This document shows positions 7,670-15,828 of a DNA stretch of 25,135 bases, in pieces. Position 1 is the stretch's first letter. The number at the start of each line of letters is the position of its first letter. The notes under the pieces are model-generated. The model was not told where the DNA came from and made no database searches. It saw only the letters and a list, made by a program, of their open reading frames with translations. Made by a program: the position numbers and the translations under genes. The stretch comes from an uncultured Collinsella sp. (GTDB taxonomy: Bacteria > Actinomycetota > Coriobacteriia > Coriobacteriales > Coriobacteriaceae), in the NCBI GenBank assembly GCA_947001705.1, contig CAMQHT010000034.1, positions 1-25,135 of the forward strand, read 5' to 3'.

Positions 7670-7808
7670 GCTTTCCCAGCCACGGCACCTTGGGCCTCAT
7701 TTGTCGCTTGCGTACCTTAAGTACGCGGCGCTCCTCATTCGACCCAATTTGCGGCACCTGGAAAACCCTAGTCTCAAATCTTGCAGACCTGTCCTAGGCT
7801 TTCCCAGC
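7665..7808. repeat. 16-bp direct repeats flanking a small palindromic segment
   Basis: CCTAGGCTTTCCCAGC occurs exactly at 7665-7680 and 7793-7808. The first copy contains the stop codon of the phospho-beta-glucosidase gene. Between them is an imperfect palindrome centred on GCGTAC-cttaa-GTACGC (7710-7726), with outer TTGGG and CCCAA. No ORF is visible. It looks like a small insertion or local duplication. Confidence 0.7.
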
Positions 7809-7830
7809 GGCTATAGCTTCCTAACCAAGG

Positions 7831-7865
7831 CGCCCGGCGAGCAGTTAATGCCCGCCGGGCGTTTT
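7831..7865 (+). terminator. Rho-independent terminator of the phospho-beta-glucosidase unit
   Basis: A 9-bp GC-rich stem CGCCCGGCG (7831-7839) with CGCCGGGCG (7853-7861), a 13-base loop and TTTT after it. Confidence 0.85.
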
Positions 7866-7913
7866 GTTAAAAGAAGTGAAAGAAAGCAAAAGAAGTGAAA
7901 GCTTGCAATCGCA

Positions 7914-9179
7914 CTACGGCGCGAGAACATCCAACGGAACAACTTGGACGCCGCGGTCAGTGACATAGGCTTGTGAGCCAAATCCAATGATTGCGACTTT
8001 CGAAACCGGCGGGGTGTTTCCAGCAGCAACCATACGTTTTTCGACAGCAACAAGACTGTCAGATGCCTCTTCGATTTGAGCAGAGCTGAGTTTAACTTCG
8101 ATCGGAATCCACGTTCCACCGGGAGCCGCAATGACTGCATCGACCTCTAGATCGCGAGAATCGTGATAGTGATAGAGACTCATTCCATTTGCTCGCGCAT
8201 AAACCCACAAATCATGAAGGGCCAACGATTCGAAAAGTAGTCCAAGCGTCTTGAAATCTAACAGCAAAGTCTCCGGAGTCGCCCCGAGCGCAGCGGCCGC
8301 CAGTGACGGGTCAGCGAGATGATGCTTCTTTGATTCTCTTAAGTGCACCGGAGATCTCATTGCTGGATTCCACGCGGGAATATCGCGAACGAAGCTAACC
8401 CGTGCGAGAAGAGATATATACGATGCCGCCGTTTGTCTCGATACTTCTCCACCAAGATCGGCTACGAGCGTCTTGAGCGTCGCCAAAGTGGATTCATTGC
8501 GCGCAAGCGATTCAATGACAGCTTTGACCTTTTCAGGGTCGCGGCGAGAGCCGTCGACACGGGACAAATCTTCTTCGGCAACTATGTCGATGTATCGTTT
8601 GGCCATCGCGGACGAAGCCCGCGCATCGTGTCCGACCGCCGCGGGCCATCCACCACGAACAACGCACTCGGCAATCGAGGCAGAATCCAGCGACCCAAAA
8701 GCGCCATTGAACTTTTCGCCAGAAATTATGCCCGACAGCTTAACTGCACCGCTGGATTTCCCAAGTTCGAAAAGCGTCATGGTATCCATGCGCAGTTTGG
8801 CGAACCTTCCAGCGCCGCTGTGCATCGGACGTTTGTCGTCTCGCGGCGTCGCCGACCCCGTAAATATGAACTGGCCAGGCTCGCCGCCACGGTTGTCACA
8901 CTCAAACCGTGCCGCGTCCCAAAGTTTCGGAACCTCCTGCCACTCGTCAATTAGCCGTGGCGCCTCGCCGGAAACGGCAAGAGCCGGGTCAGTCTCGGCG
9001 CGTAAGCGATTCTCGAAGTTGCGGGACGGATCCATGAGAAGGAGCCTGGACGCCGCACGGGTCTCGGCTGTGGTCGTCTTTCCGCACCATTTCGGTCCTT
9101 CGATGAGGACGGCACCGAATATGCTCAGCAGCTGGTCGAGTTCATTTTCGATAATTCTAGTGTAGTACTTCTTTAGCAT
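7914..9179 (-). CDS. AAA-type ATPase with DUF4143 domain
   Basis: A 421-residue protein of the widespread AAA_14/DUF4143 ATPase group, whose cellular role is not settled. The Walker A motif is GPKWCGKTT (28-36), the Walker B-like segment is RLIDEW (75-80, Asp78-Glu79), and FTGSA (106-110) is the sensor region. DUF4143 covers about 190-330. The last part shows LEVDAV followed by PIEVK, an arrangement typical of PD-(D/E)XK nuclease-fold domains. The ATG at 9179 has GGTGAT just before it; another in-frame ATG at 9191 would add four residues and has no clear site. The gene stands alone, antisense to its neighbours, with less GC-biased codons and an AT-rich iteron region upstream, all suggesting transfer. 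A toxin, defence or anti-mobile-element role has been guessed for this family but is unproven. Confidence 0.88.
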   Translation of the reverse strand: MLKKYYTRIIENELDQLLSIFGAVLIEGPKWCGKTTTAETRAASRLLLMDPSRNFENRLRAETDPALAVSGEAPRLIDEWQEVPKLWDAARFECDNRGGEPGQFIFTGSATPRDDKRPMHSGAGRFAKLRMDTMTLFELGKSSGAVKLSGIISGEKFNGAFGSLDSASIAECVVRGGWPAAVGHDARASSAMAKRYIDIVAEEDLSRVDGSRRDPEKVKAVIESLARNESTLATLKTLVADLGGEVSRQTAASYISLLARVSFVRDIPAWNPAMRSPVHLRESKKHHLADPSLAAAALGATPETLLLDFKTLGLLFESLALHDLWVYARANGMSLYHYHDSRDLEVDAVIAAPGGTWIPIEVKLSSAQIEEASDSLVAVEKRMVAAGNTPPVSKVAIIGFGSQAYVTDRGVQVVPLDVLAP

Positions 9180-9193
9180 AATTATCACCATTG

Positions 9194-9281
9194 TTTACCA
9201 GCACGTTTAACCGAATTTACGGTTTTCATTTAACCAGATTTTGCTTTTTTGATTAACCAAATTTACGCATTTTAATTAACG
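9194..9281 (-). promoter_or_regulatory. AT-rich 23-bp iterons upstream of the DUF4143 ATPase
   Basis: TTAACC-type cores start at 9207, 9230, 9253 and 9276, exactly 23 bases apart (the last reads TTAACG), with a weaker TTTACC at 9194. The first three cores are each followed by an ATTT element, ATTTACG after the first and third. On the minus strand this reads as repeated GTAAATnnGGTTAA just before the ATPase start. The regular spacing, about two helical turns, suggests cooperative protein binding, possibly autoregulation. Confidence 0.65.
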
Positions 9282-9310
9282 AAACAGATTAAACACCTAC
9301 TGTTTGAGTT

Positions 9311-9356
9311 GGCACTTAGGGACGTTCCTTTTGTTTCGGCACCTGGGGACACCCTT
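9311..9356 (+). repeat. TGGGGAC dispersed repeat, copy 1
   Basis: GGCACTTAGGGACGTTCC, then ACCTGGGGACACCC, with the GGGAC cores 27 bases apart. The same layout recurs at 22317-22360 in the same orientation. It looks like a REP-type intergenic element. Confidence 0.65.
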
Positions 9357-9424
9357 TGCCGTCTGCGGATTTTGGGACATGTGGCCCGCTTTTTGAGTCT
9401 GCCTGTCGGTACACTAAAAGCACT

Positions 9425-11308
9425 ATGGGTACCCGCGCACGACATATTAGCCACGCGGCCGCCCGGACCGCGCCGGTTGCGGATCCCAGGGGCGGCAGGC
9501 TCTTCGCCATGCCGCGATTCCTTGTCGGCATAACACATCAGGCGTACCGTCACCGCGTCTTTGCTTTCGCCGGCGCCATCACCGCGCTGTTCCTCATGCT
9601 TTTGGCAGTCTTGCCGGCGCTGTTCTCCTTCGACCCCAAACTTTCTAACGCCGTGTCCGCCTATAGCGAGGTGTCCGAAGAGGTCGTGGATGCGCTCGTC
9701 CACTCGAGCTCTCTTCCGTTGCTTGTTGCCGCAATCGCCTTTTCAATCTGGGGCGTGTTGGCGTACCTGCGCTGCCTGGACTACGTCTTGCGCCGCCGCC
9801 TTGTTGCCGTCGCCACTATCTGCGCCCTCTGGATGATCGAGGTAATCCTCAAATACAAGTCGTTCACACCGGTCTACGCCACGATCCTGTGGTACCTGTA
9901 CTACGTGCCCATGACGCTCATTCCGCTGCTCTACCAGTTGTGTGGTCTGCGCCTCGCGGGCGTGGAACAGCACCGCCTGGGTCGCCGCTACTGCGCTGCG
10001 CTGTGGATTGTGGCCATCCTGCTTATCGGATTTGTGCTCACCAACGATTTTCACCAGCAGGTCTTCCGCTTTGACCGTACAAGCGACACCTGGAGCAATG
10101 ATTACACGTACGGCTGGGGTTATTTCGCTGTCTTGTTGTGGACGGCCTTTAACTTTGTGGCCTTTTTTATCCTGGTTGGTCGATCCTCATCCTTTCGCAT
10201 CCAGCGTTTCTCGGGCACGGCGGCGCTCGTACTGCTGGGTGGCGCATTCTTTGCCATCTCGTATGCTCTGCGCGTGCCCTGGGCATGGAGGCTCAACTTT
10301 TCGCTCGTCTATTGCGTCCTGTGCGTGGTGGCGATGGAAATCTGTCTCGATTGCGGTGTCATTCCGTCGTATCACGACATCGCCGGCATCTTCGACACCT
10401 TGCCGCTCGACCTCAAAGTTCTAACGCGCGACCTGCAGGAGGTCTATGCCACGCCGGTGTCAAAGCCAATGCCGGTAGGCGTGCGCGAAGAGTTGTGGAC
10501 CCAGGAGCACGGCCGCGCCCACGCCTTTGCCGTGGCGTCCGATCCCGATGTGATGTACCGCGCCTTTCCACTGCTGGGCGGATCGGCCCTGCTTGCCCAA
10601 GACGTGTCGGAGCTCAACGAGCTTAACCGTGAGCTGGCGCATCGTCGCATGGAGCTGCAGCGTCAAAACGAGCTGCTCACGGCCGACTACGACCTTAAGA
10701 CGCACCTGGCAGATCAAGAGGCCGAGACCTTGCTGGTCCAAGACGTGGAACAGGCGCTTGCCCGCGCGCTCGAAGGGATGTACGACCTGCTGAGCTCGCT
10801 GCCGCCGTTGACCGACGAAGCGTCTTCTCACGAGCGTTACCGCATGCTACAGCGCGCCAAGATGCTCGTCGCCTATTGCAAGCGCAAGGGGTCGCTCACG
10901 CTGGCGCAGCACGGGGAGAGCGGCTTTGATCGCGACCGCATTCAGCTCATTGCCAACGAGCTCGCAAGCGACCTGCGCACCATCGATGTCGATTGCGCCT
11001 CGATTATCGCCATACGGCGCCCGATGCACGCCAGTACGGTAAGCGCCCTGTACGACTGCGTGTATGACTTTGCGTTTTTTGCCTACACCACCGACCATCC
11101 GGCGCTCATGTATCACTTGGGCGACCATGACTCGTGCAGTGTCGAGCTGCGCGCGACGCTTTTCTCCAACGATGAGGAAGACTTGTCTCAGACACCGGCC
11201 GCCCATGAACTCGAAAGTGCGCTGCAAGGGCGCAACGTGGCATACCGCCTTGAGGGCGAGCCCGGCCAGCTGCGCATGATCGTTTTGATGCCGAGGGCGG
11301 GTGAGTGA
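9425..11308 (+). CDS. 7TM receptor-like signalling protein without a recognisable kinase core
   Basis: A 627-residue membrane protein, first gene of a signalling operon. Hydrophobic segments fall near 45-67, 97-116, 124-143, 152-172, 190-205, 230-251, 262-283 and 289-308. LTNDFHQ at 205-211 and YGWGYF at 229-234 match the N-terminal 7TM histidine-kinase sensor type. A cytoplasmic coiled coil follows (about 390-450). The remaining 170 residues sit where a kinase core would be, yet I find no His phosphorylation box and no N or G boxes of an ATP-binding domain. It may therefore be a receptor or a degenerate kinase working with the next gene. The ATG at 9425 is followed closely after TACACT (9410-9415), so a leaderless transcript is possible; ATG 9509 and an upstream TTG are alternatives. 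Confidence 0.75.
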   Translation: MGTRARHISHAAARTAPVADPRGGRLFAMPRFLVGITHQAYRHRVFAFAGAITALFLMLLAVLPALFSFDPKLSNAVSAYSEVSEEVVDALVHSSSLPLLVAAIAFSIWGVLAYLRCLDYVLRRRLVAVATICALWMIEVILKYKSFTPVYATILWYLYYVPMTLIPLLYQLCGLRLAGVEQHRLGRRYCAALWIVAILLIGFVLTNDFHQQVFRFDRTSDTWSNDYTYGWGYFAVLLWTAFNFVAFFILVGRSSSFRIQRFSGTAALVLLGGAFFAISYALRVPWAWRLNFSLVYCVLCVVAMEICLDCGVIPSYHDIAGIFDTLPLDLKVLTRDLQEVYATPVSKPMPVGVREELWTQEHGRAHAFAVASDPDVMYRAFPLLGGSALLAQDVSELNELNRELAHRRMELQRQNELLTADYDLKTHLADQEAETLLVQDVEQALARALEGMYDLLSSLPPLTDEASSHERYRMLQRAKMLVAYCKRKGSLTLAQHGESGFDRDRIQLIANELASDLRTIDVDCASIIAIRRPMHASTVSALYDCVYDFAFFAYTTDHPALMYHLGDHDSCSVELRATLFSNDEEDLSQTPAAHELESALQGRNVAYRLEGEPGQLRMIVLMPRAGE

Positions 11309-11310
11309 CG

Positions 11311-12804
11311 ATGCAGATTTCGCTCATCCTTCCCCAAATCGTTACGCTCGATGTTGTCTTTGCCCTGGCTGCGTGTCTGCAGATGATCCACGTCCCGCTC
11401 ATCGCATCGCGCCGCTCGTCCTATAACCGTAAGGTGATTTGCGCCTACGAGGCGAGCCTTGTGCTTCACCTGATGATTTCAGCGCTCATCTTATTCGCGT
11501 CGTCTGGCTCGTATCTGGTGGCGCCGCTTGACGTTTGCGCCAGGGCAATGGGCGGAGTGCTGTGGCTCAATGCCGCGATCTTTGCCTATGGCGTGGTGCT
11601 TATGGTGCACTATCGTCGCCCCGTCATGCTGGCCGAGCTGCTGCTTGTTGTCGCCGTTACACCGCCGGTGGTTTTTGCCATGGGCTCGGCGTGGACCGTT
11701 GTCCTTATCGCAGAGGGAGCGTTCTTCCTGTTCCGTTCCATCGCGGCGCTCTTGATGGACGTCCGTAACCGCCAGGAGGATATCACCGCGTTCTCGACGA
11801 TCGAGACCATCAACGTGATTCCCGTGGGCATCCTGTATCTGGACCCGAGGGGCCGTCCGCTGCTCATGAACCGCTGCATGCGAAAAAACCTGGTGGAGCT
11901 TCATATGCCCACCGACCTAGGCGATATGAGCGGTACGTGGAACGACCTGCGCAAACTCAGCATGCAAATGCCCGAAAGCAGCAAGAACCGCGTGCGCATT
12001 AATCTGGACCGCTTTGGTGAGGCGCGCGTTGTGGTCGAGGTTTCTCCCGCCGAGATTCGCTTGTTTGTGCACGATGACGTTATGGTTTCGGGCCGCCTTT
12101 TCGAGCGCATTATCGGCCTGGATGTAACAGAGTATGCGCATGCTCATGATCGCCTGGCGCAAGCCAACCACCTGCTTGAGCTTGCGGGCCAAGAGCTCCA
12201 AGCCCAGATCGAAGAAGTCAAAAAAGTTGCTGACAATGCGGCCTATCTGCGTATGCGCGCCCGTGTGCACGATGTGATCGGTCAGCGCCTGTCCATCCTC
12301 CATCGTTATCTTGAGGAAGGGCGCCTGGATGACGAGTCACTCGAGCAGATCGATCCGCTGCTGCGCTCGATTGCCGCCGACTTGCATAGCAGGGGTGACA
12401 CCGAACCGGCAGAGCAACTGGGCGATATCGTCCATGCCTTTGGTCTGGTGAGCGTGCGGATCGATGTGGAGGGCGAGCTGCCAAGCGACGCGCGTGTCGC
12501 CGCCGCATTTTTGCAGATTATCCGCGAGGCCTCGACCAATGCCACCAAGCATGCGCAGGCGCATCAGGTCCATGTACGCCTGTGGCAGGAGGGGACAGAT
12601 GCTGGCACCATCGCGCACATGACTATTTCCAACGACGGATCCCCGGCTCCCGTATCGTATCGCGAGGGAACGGGTATCCCAGGCATGAGGCATGTCGCGC
12701 AAGATCTGGGCGGCAGACTGGAAGTCCGCCCCGCCCCGCCCTTTACGCTTGCGGTATCCATTCCGCTGAACTCGAACGCCACGGACCAAAGGAGACGCTC
12801 ATGA
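11311..12804 (+). CDS. Membrane histidine kinase, HPK7/NarL-type
   Basis: A 497-residue sensor kinase. About five hydrophobic segments occupy residues 1-150, a PAS-like stretch follows (about 160-265), then a coiled coil (270-310). The dimerisation/phosphoacceptor motif RVHDVIGQRLS carries His320 in the H-D-x-x-G-Q context typical of HPK7 kinases that pair with LuxR-type regulators. The ATP-binding domain has an N box (REASTNATKHA, Asn410), NDGSP and GTGIPGM (453-459). The gene overlaps the previous stop: GTG 11305 is a possible start, but ATG 11311 has GGGTGAG five bases ahead. Its own stop overlaps the response regulator as ATGA, so the three products are translationally coupled and probably form one pathway. 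The signal is unknown. Confidence 0.9.
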   Translation: MQISLILPQIVTLDVVFALAACLQMIHVPLIASRRSSYNRKVICAYEASLVLHLMISALILFASSGSYLVAPLDVCARAMGGVLWLNAAIFAYGVVLMVHYRRPVMLAELLLVVAVTPPVVFAMGSAWTVVLIAEGAFFLFRSIAALLMDVRNRQEDITAFSTIETINVIPVGILYLDPRGRPLLMNRCMRKNLVELHMPTDLGDMSGTWNDLRKLSMQMPESSKNRVRINLDRFGEARVVVEVSPAEIRLFVHDDVMVSGRLFERIIGLDVTEYAHAHDRLAQANHLLELAGQELQAQIEEVKKVADNAAYLRMRARVHDVIGQRLSILHRYLEEGRLDDESLEQIDPLLRSIAADLHSRGDTEPAEQLGDIVHAFGLVSVRIDVEGELPSDARVAAAFLQIIREASTNATKHAQAHQVHVRLWQEGTDAGTIAHMTISNDGSPAPVSYREGTGIPGMRHVAQDLGGRLEVRPAPPFTLAVSIPLNSNATDQRRRS

Positions 12805-13424
12805 TTCGCGTGTTAATCGTCGAAGATCAGGCCATCTTGCGCGAGAGTCTCGCGCGCTCCGTTGGCGACCAGCCCGATATGACCGTTGTCGCCGCGATCG
12901 CCGATGCTTCCGAGGCCCTTGGCATCGTGCTCAAGGAGCGCCCGGACATGATACTGATGGACGTGTGCACCGAGCACGATTCCAACGGCATCGTGGCGGC
13001 GGCGCGTATTAAAGAGGAGCTGCCCGAGTGTCGCGTCATTATCATGACGGGCATGCCCGAGATAACCTTTGTGGACCAGGCGCGCGAGGCGGGCGTCGAT
13101 AGCTTTGTGTATAAGAACGTCGGTATCGACGAGCTATTCGCCGTGATGCGCTCCACGCTGGCGGGCTACTGCACGTTTCCCAAGCCGCCCGAGAGCATCT
13201 TCTCGGGCACGGCGGCCCTCGACGATGTCGAGCTGTCGATTTTGCGCCTTGCCTGCGAGGGTAAAAGCCGCCGCGAGATTGCGGCCGAGCTGTTTATGAG
13301 CGAGGGCACCATCAAACGCCGCATCTCGGAGATCCTCAACAAGACCGGCTACGACAACATCATGCGCCTGGCCGTGCACGCAGTAACGGAGGGCAGCATC
13401 GTTCCCAACATGGAGCGCCCGTAA
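12801..13424 (+). CDS. NarL/LuxR-family response regulator
   Basis: A 207-residue response regulator. The receiver domain (1-120) has the acidic pair Glu8-Asp9, phosphoacceptor Asp54 (ILMD), Thr83 and Lys105. A LuxR-type helix-turn-helix fills 140-195, with REIAAELFMSEGTIKRRIS as recognition region. AAAGGAG (12788-12794) lies six bases before the ATG, which overlaps the kinase stop as ATGA. It is the output of the three-gene operon and should bind DNA as a phosphorylated dimer. Targets are not evident; no repeat-like site directly upstream of the operon argues for or against autoregulation. Confidence 0.95.
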   Translation: MIRVLIVEDQAILRESLARSVGDQPDMTVVAAIADASEALGIVLKERPDMILMDVCTEHDSNGIVAAARIKEELPECRVIIMTGMPEITFVDQAREAGVDSFVYKNVGIDELFAVMRSTLAGYCTFPKPPESIFSGTAALDDVELSILRLACEGKSRREIAAELFMSEGTIKRRISEILNKTGYDNIMRLAVHAVTEGSIVPNMERP

Positions 13425-13460
13425 TCGACGCGCTCGCCCGTGTTCCGGCGCCGTAAAGAT

Positions 13461-13500
13461 AGACCGCCCGCCGTTTCGCATCTAAAACGGCGGGCGGTCT
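13461..13500 (+). terminator. Strong hairpin after the signalling operon
   Basis: A perfect 16-bp stem (13461-13476 with 13485-13500) and 8-base loop, 37 bases after the response regulator stop. Only a weak T-rich tail (GCTTGT) follows, but position and stability suggest termination. Confidence 0.7.
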
Positions 13501-13531
13501 GCTTGTATGGGCAGTGTTGTCGGCGCAAGGC

Positions 13532-13566
13532 GACGGGGCCGCAGGATCAACTCCTGCGGCCCCGTC
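13532..13566. terminator. Second hairpin between convergent operons
   Basis: A perfect 15-bp stem (GACGGGGCCGCAGGA, 13532-13546, with 13552-13566) and 5-base loop. It lies between the plus-strand signalling operon and the minus-strand lipoprotein cluster. No T tract on either strand; a bidirectional terminator or transcription barrier is likely. Confidence 0.55.
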
Positions 13567-13614
13567 TGGTGTGCGCGGATGTGTCCGCCAATCCGCGGCT
13601 GTCGATGTCTGTCG

Positions 13615-13968
13615 CTACGCGATTGTCGCGCTGTAGGAGGCGACGTCCTCGTAGGAATCGGTCAGGTAGGCGTCGATGCCGATGGTCGTATTGACCAGGT
13701 CGTCAAGGCTATCGAGCGTGCCGTTCGAGAACGTGAATTCCTCAGTGGCGTTGGTGCCGGGCATCAGGTGAGCCGAGAACCAGGGTTCCTTCATGGTACC
13801 GTTGACGTTGGTCTTGCCGGAAGGAGCGTAGAAGGTCAAGTCCTTGGCGCTCTTGTTGGTGATGTTGACGACAAAACCGATGTCGCCCCACTCGTCCTTG
13901 AACTTCTCGGTGATGGTGATGGTGCACAGGTCGTCATCGGCAACGGTGACGGCGGGGGGAGATTTCAA
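13615..13968 (-). pseudogene. C-terminal part of frameshifted lipoprotein
   Basis: This frame continues the lipoprotein encoded at 13934-14458 after a one-base shift. Removing one C from the minus-strand C6 run (plus-strand G6 at 13954-13959) joins EISP directly to AVTVADDDLCTITITEKF and yields about 280 residues ending at this stop. The segment looks like a beta-rich extracytoplasmic domain (CTITITEKF, NITNKSAKDLTF, MPGTNATEEFTF), similar in style to DUF4352/DUF5067 domains of surface lipoproteins. No ribosome binding site supports separate translation. A sequencing error, a true mutation and a phase-variable tract cannot be separated here. Confidence 0.7.
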
Positions 13969-14458
13969 TCTTCTGGACGTCGTCGTCTTCGACGGCCTCG
14001 TCGATCTCTTCTTCCTTCTCGGCCGCCTCGCGATCCTTCTTCACCGTGCCGGACAGGTCCTTGTCGGACTTGGTAAAGACAAGATTGCCGTCATCCTCTT
14101 CGAGGATGAGCTTGCCGTTCTTGAGCTTCATGTCATGCGACTCGTCTTCGGCGGTGATGGTTACAGTGGTGGCGTCCTTTGCCTCCCATTTAAGGTCGAC
14201 GACTTCAAGGAACAGGTCGAGGGCGCCTGTACCGTCCTCATCGAGAATCAGGACGCAGTGGACACCCCAATCCTCGAGCATCTTCATGTACTCATCGGTC
14301 AGTTCTTCACCCTCCAGGGTTCCACCCGAGAGTTCCCAGCTGCCGACGAAGTTGGCCTTGGGGTCTTTGCCGCCGCCGCTGCAGCCCGTCAGGGCAAAGG
14401 CGAGCGCAAGGACGCATGTCAGAAATGCGAGTACGGACTTTTTGAACGTTGTCTTCAT
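13934..14458 (-). CDS. Secreted lipoprotein, truncated by frameshift
   Basis: A 174-residue product with a lipoprotein signal peptide: basic KTTFKK, a hydrophobic core and lipobox LTGC, so Cys26 would be lipidated and the protein held on the outer face of the membrane. Residues 36-135 look like a lipocalin-like beta domain (GSWELSGGTLEG, TVTITAED, GNLVFTKSDKD). An acidic/charged linker (145-165) follows, then a frameshifted tail of basic residues after a C6 run. The intact gene would run on to 13615. An excellent AAGGAGGA site (14463-14470 on the plus strand) precedes the ATG at 14458. It is the last gene of the zinc-ribbon cluster. Function is unknown. Confidence 0.8.
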   Translation of the reverse strand: MKTTFKKSVLAFLTCVLALAFALTGCSGGGKDPKANFVGSWELSGGTLEGEELTDEYMKMLEDWGVHCVLILDEDGTGALDLFLEVVDLKWEAKDATTVTITAEDESHDMKLKNGKLILEEDDGNLVFTKSDKDLSGTVKKDREAAEKEEEIDEAVEDDDVQKIEISPRRHRCR

Positions 14459-14538
14459 GGTGTCCTCCTTTATCGAACGAAACCCATAGAAGCAAATGCG
14501 GGGGTGGCGGATCCCCCGCCAATTACCAGATAGAGGGG

Positions 14539-15780
14539 CTAGGGCCTGGGCGTTCCGCAGTTGCTGCAGAACTTGCCGCCGTTTTCGCTGCCGCAGTTGG
14601 GGCAGAACCACTTGGCCGGTGCCGGGGCGGGCGCGGGACTGCCACACTCGGGGCAGAACTTACCGGTGTTGGTGGCGCCGCAGCTGCAGGTCCACGTGCC
14701 GGCCGCGGGGGCAGCGGCAGGAGCCGGTGCGGGAGCGGGTGTCGGAGCCGGCTGCGGGGCGGCCTGCTGCTGTGCCTGGCCGGCGGCGAACAGCTGGCTG
14801 GCGTTCATGCCGCCCATGCCGCCTGCCATGCCCATGCCCATAAAGCCGGCCATCGCGCCGTTGGGGTTGGCGGCTGCCGCTCGCATCGCATCGCTCTGGG
14901 CGCTGGCGATGTTGGCGGCTGCCATGGTGGGATCGCGCATGACCGCGGCCTTCTGCAGGTCCTTGATCATCTGCTCGTCCTCTTGCGAGGCGGCGATGGA
15001 GTTGACGCCAAAGCTCACGATCTCGACACCGCGAAGGTCGCGCCAATCGGCCGAGAGGACCTCGTTGAGCGCGCGGGCGAGCTCGGTGGTGTGGCCGGGG
15101 ATGGCGCTGTAGCGAATGCCCATCTCCGAGATCTTGGCAAAGGCAGGCTGCAGGGCGGTGAGCAGCTCGGACTTAAGCTGGCTGTCGATCTTGTCGCGTG
15201 TGTAGCTATCGGTCACGTTGCCGCAGACATTGGTGTAGAACAGCAGCGGGTTGGTGATACGGTACGAATACTCGCCGTTGCAGCGCACGGAGATGTCGAC
15301 ATCCAGGCCAATGTTGTTATCGACCACGCGGAAGGGCACGGGCGAGGCGGTACCGTACTTGTTGCCGATGATCTCCTTGGTGTTGATAAAGTAGACGCGC
15401 TGGTCCTTGCCCGCGTCGCCACCAAAGGTAAAGCGGCTGCCGATATTGGCGAACGTCTCCTTGATGGAGTCGCCCAAGTTGCCGCTAAAGACGCTCGGCT
15501 CGCTGCCGGTATCAAAGACGAACTCGCCGGGCTCCAGCGCAACCTCGATGATCTTGCCGTTTTGCACCACGAGCATGCCCTGACCATCGTTAACGGCGAT
15601 GACGGAGCCGTTTGAGATGACGTTGTCCTCGCCACGCGTGTTGGAGCTGCGGCCGCCGGTGCGCTTGCTGCCCTTGCAGGCCAAGACGTCAGCGGGCATC
15701 GATTCGCAGTAGATAAATTCCTTCCACTGGTCGGCCATGACGCCGCCGGCAGCACCCAATCCAGCTTTCAAGAGTCCCAT
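14539..15780 (-). CDS. SPFH-domain protein with C-terminal double zinc ribbon (YdjI-like)
   Basis: A 413-residue protein resembling the SPFH/virion-core family of B. subtilis YdjI. An SPFH-like domain spans about 15-270. A Met/Gly/Ala-rich stretch (305-345) and an Ala-Pro linker lead to two zinc ribbons, with Cys365, 367, 376, 379 and Cys393, 396, 405, 408. No membrane helix is obvious, so membrane contact probably comes through partners or the Gly-Met segment. In Bacillus, YdjG, YdjH and YdjI recruit PspA to the membrane; the next upstream gene here is YdjG-like, but no PspA gene is in the window. AAAGGAAG precedes the ATG, and the gap to the upstream gene is 48 bases, consistent with an operon. 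Confidence 0.88.
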   Translation of the reverse strand: MGLLKAGLGAAGGVMADQWKEFIYCESMPADVLACKGSKRTGGRSSNTRGEDNVISNGSVIAVNDGQGMLVVQNGKIIEVALEPGEFVFDTGSEPSVFSGNLGDSIKETFANIGSRFTFGGDAGKDQRVYFINTKEIIGNKYGTASPVPFRVVDNNIGLDVDISVRCNGEYSYRITNPLLFYTNVCGNVTDSYTRDKIDSQLKSELLTALQPAFAKISEMGIRYSAIPGHTTELARALNEVLSADWRDLRGVEIVSFGVNSIAASQEDEQMIKDLQKAAVMRDPTMAAANIASAQSDAMRAAAANPNGAMAGFMGMGMAGGMGGMNASQLFAAGQAQQQAAPQPAPTPAPAPAPAAAPAAGTWTCSCGATNTGKFCPECGSPAPAPAPAKWFCPNCGSENGGKFCSNCGTPRP

Positions 15781-15828
15781 GGTGATCTTCCTTTCTCGTC
15801 AAAGGCCGGGTGGTATTGGTCAGGATGG

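Noticed and set aside
9356..9424. N-terminal extension of the 7TM protein from a TTG start
   Set aside because: The extra residues overlap the TGGGGAC repeat region and the putative promoter, and no ribosome site supports TTG.
14449..15615. Open frame of 388 codons on the plus strand
   Set aside because: Antisense to the SPFH protein gene; low-complexity Gly/Ala/His translation and no family resemblance.
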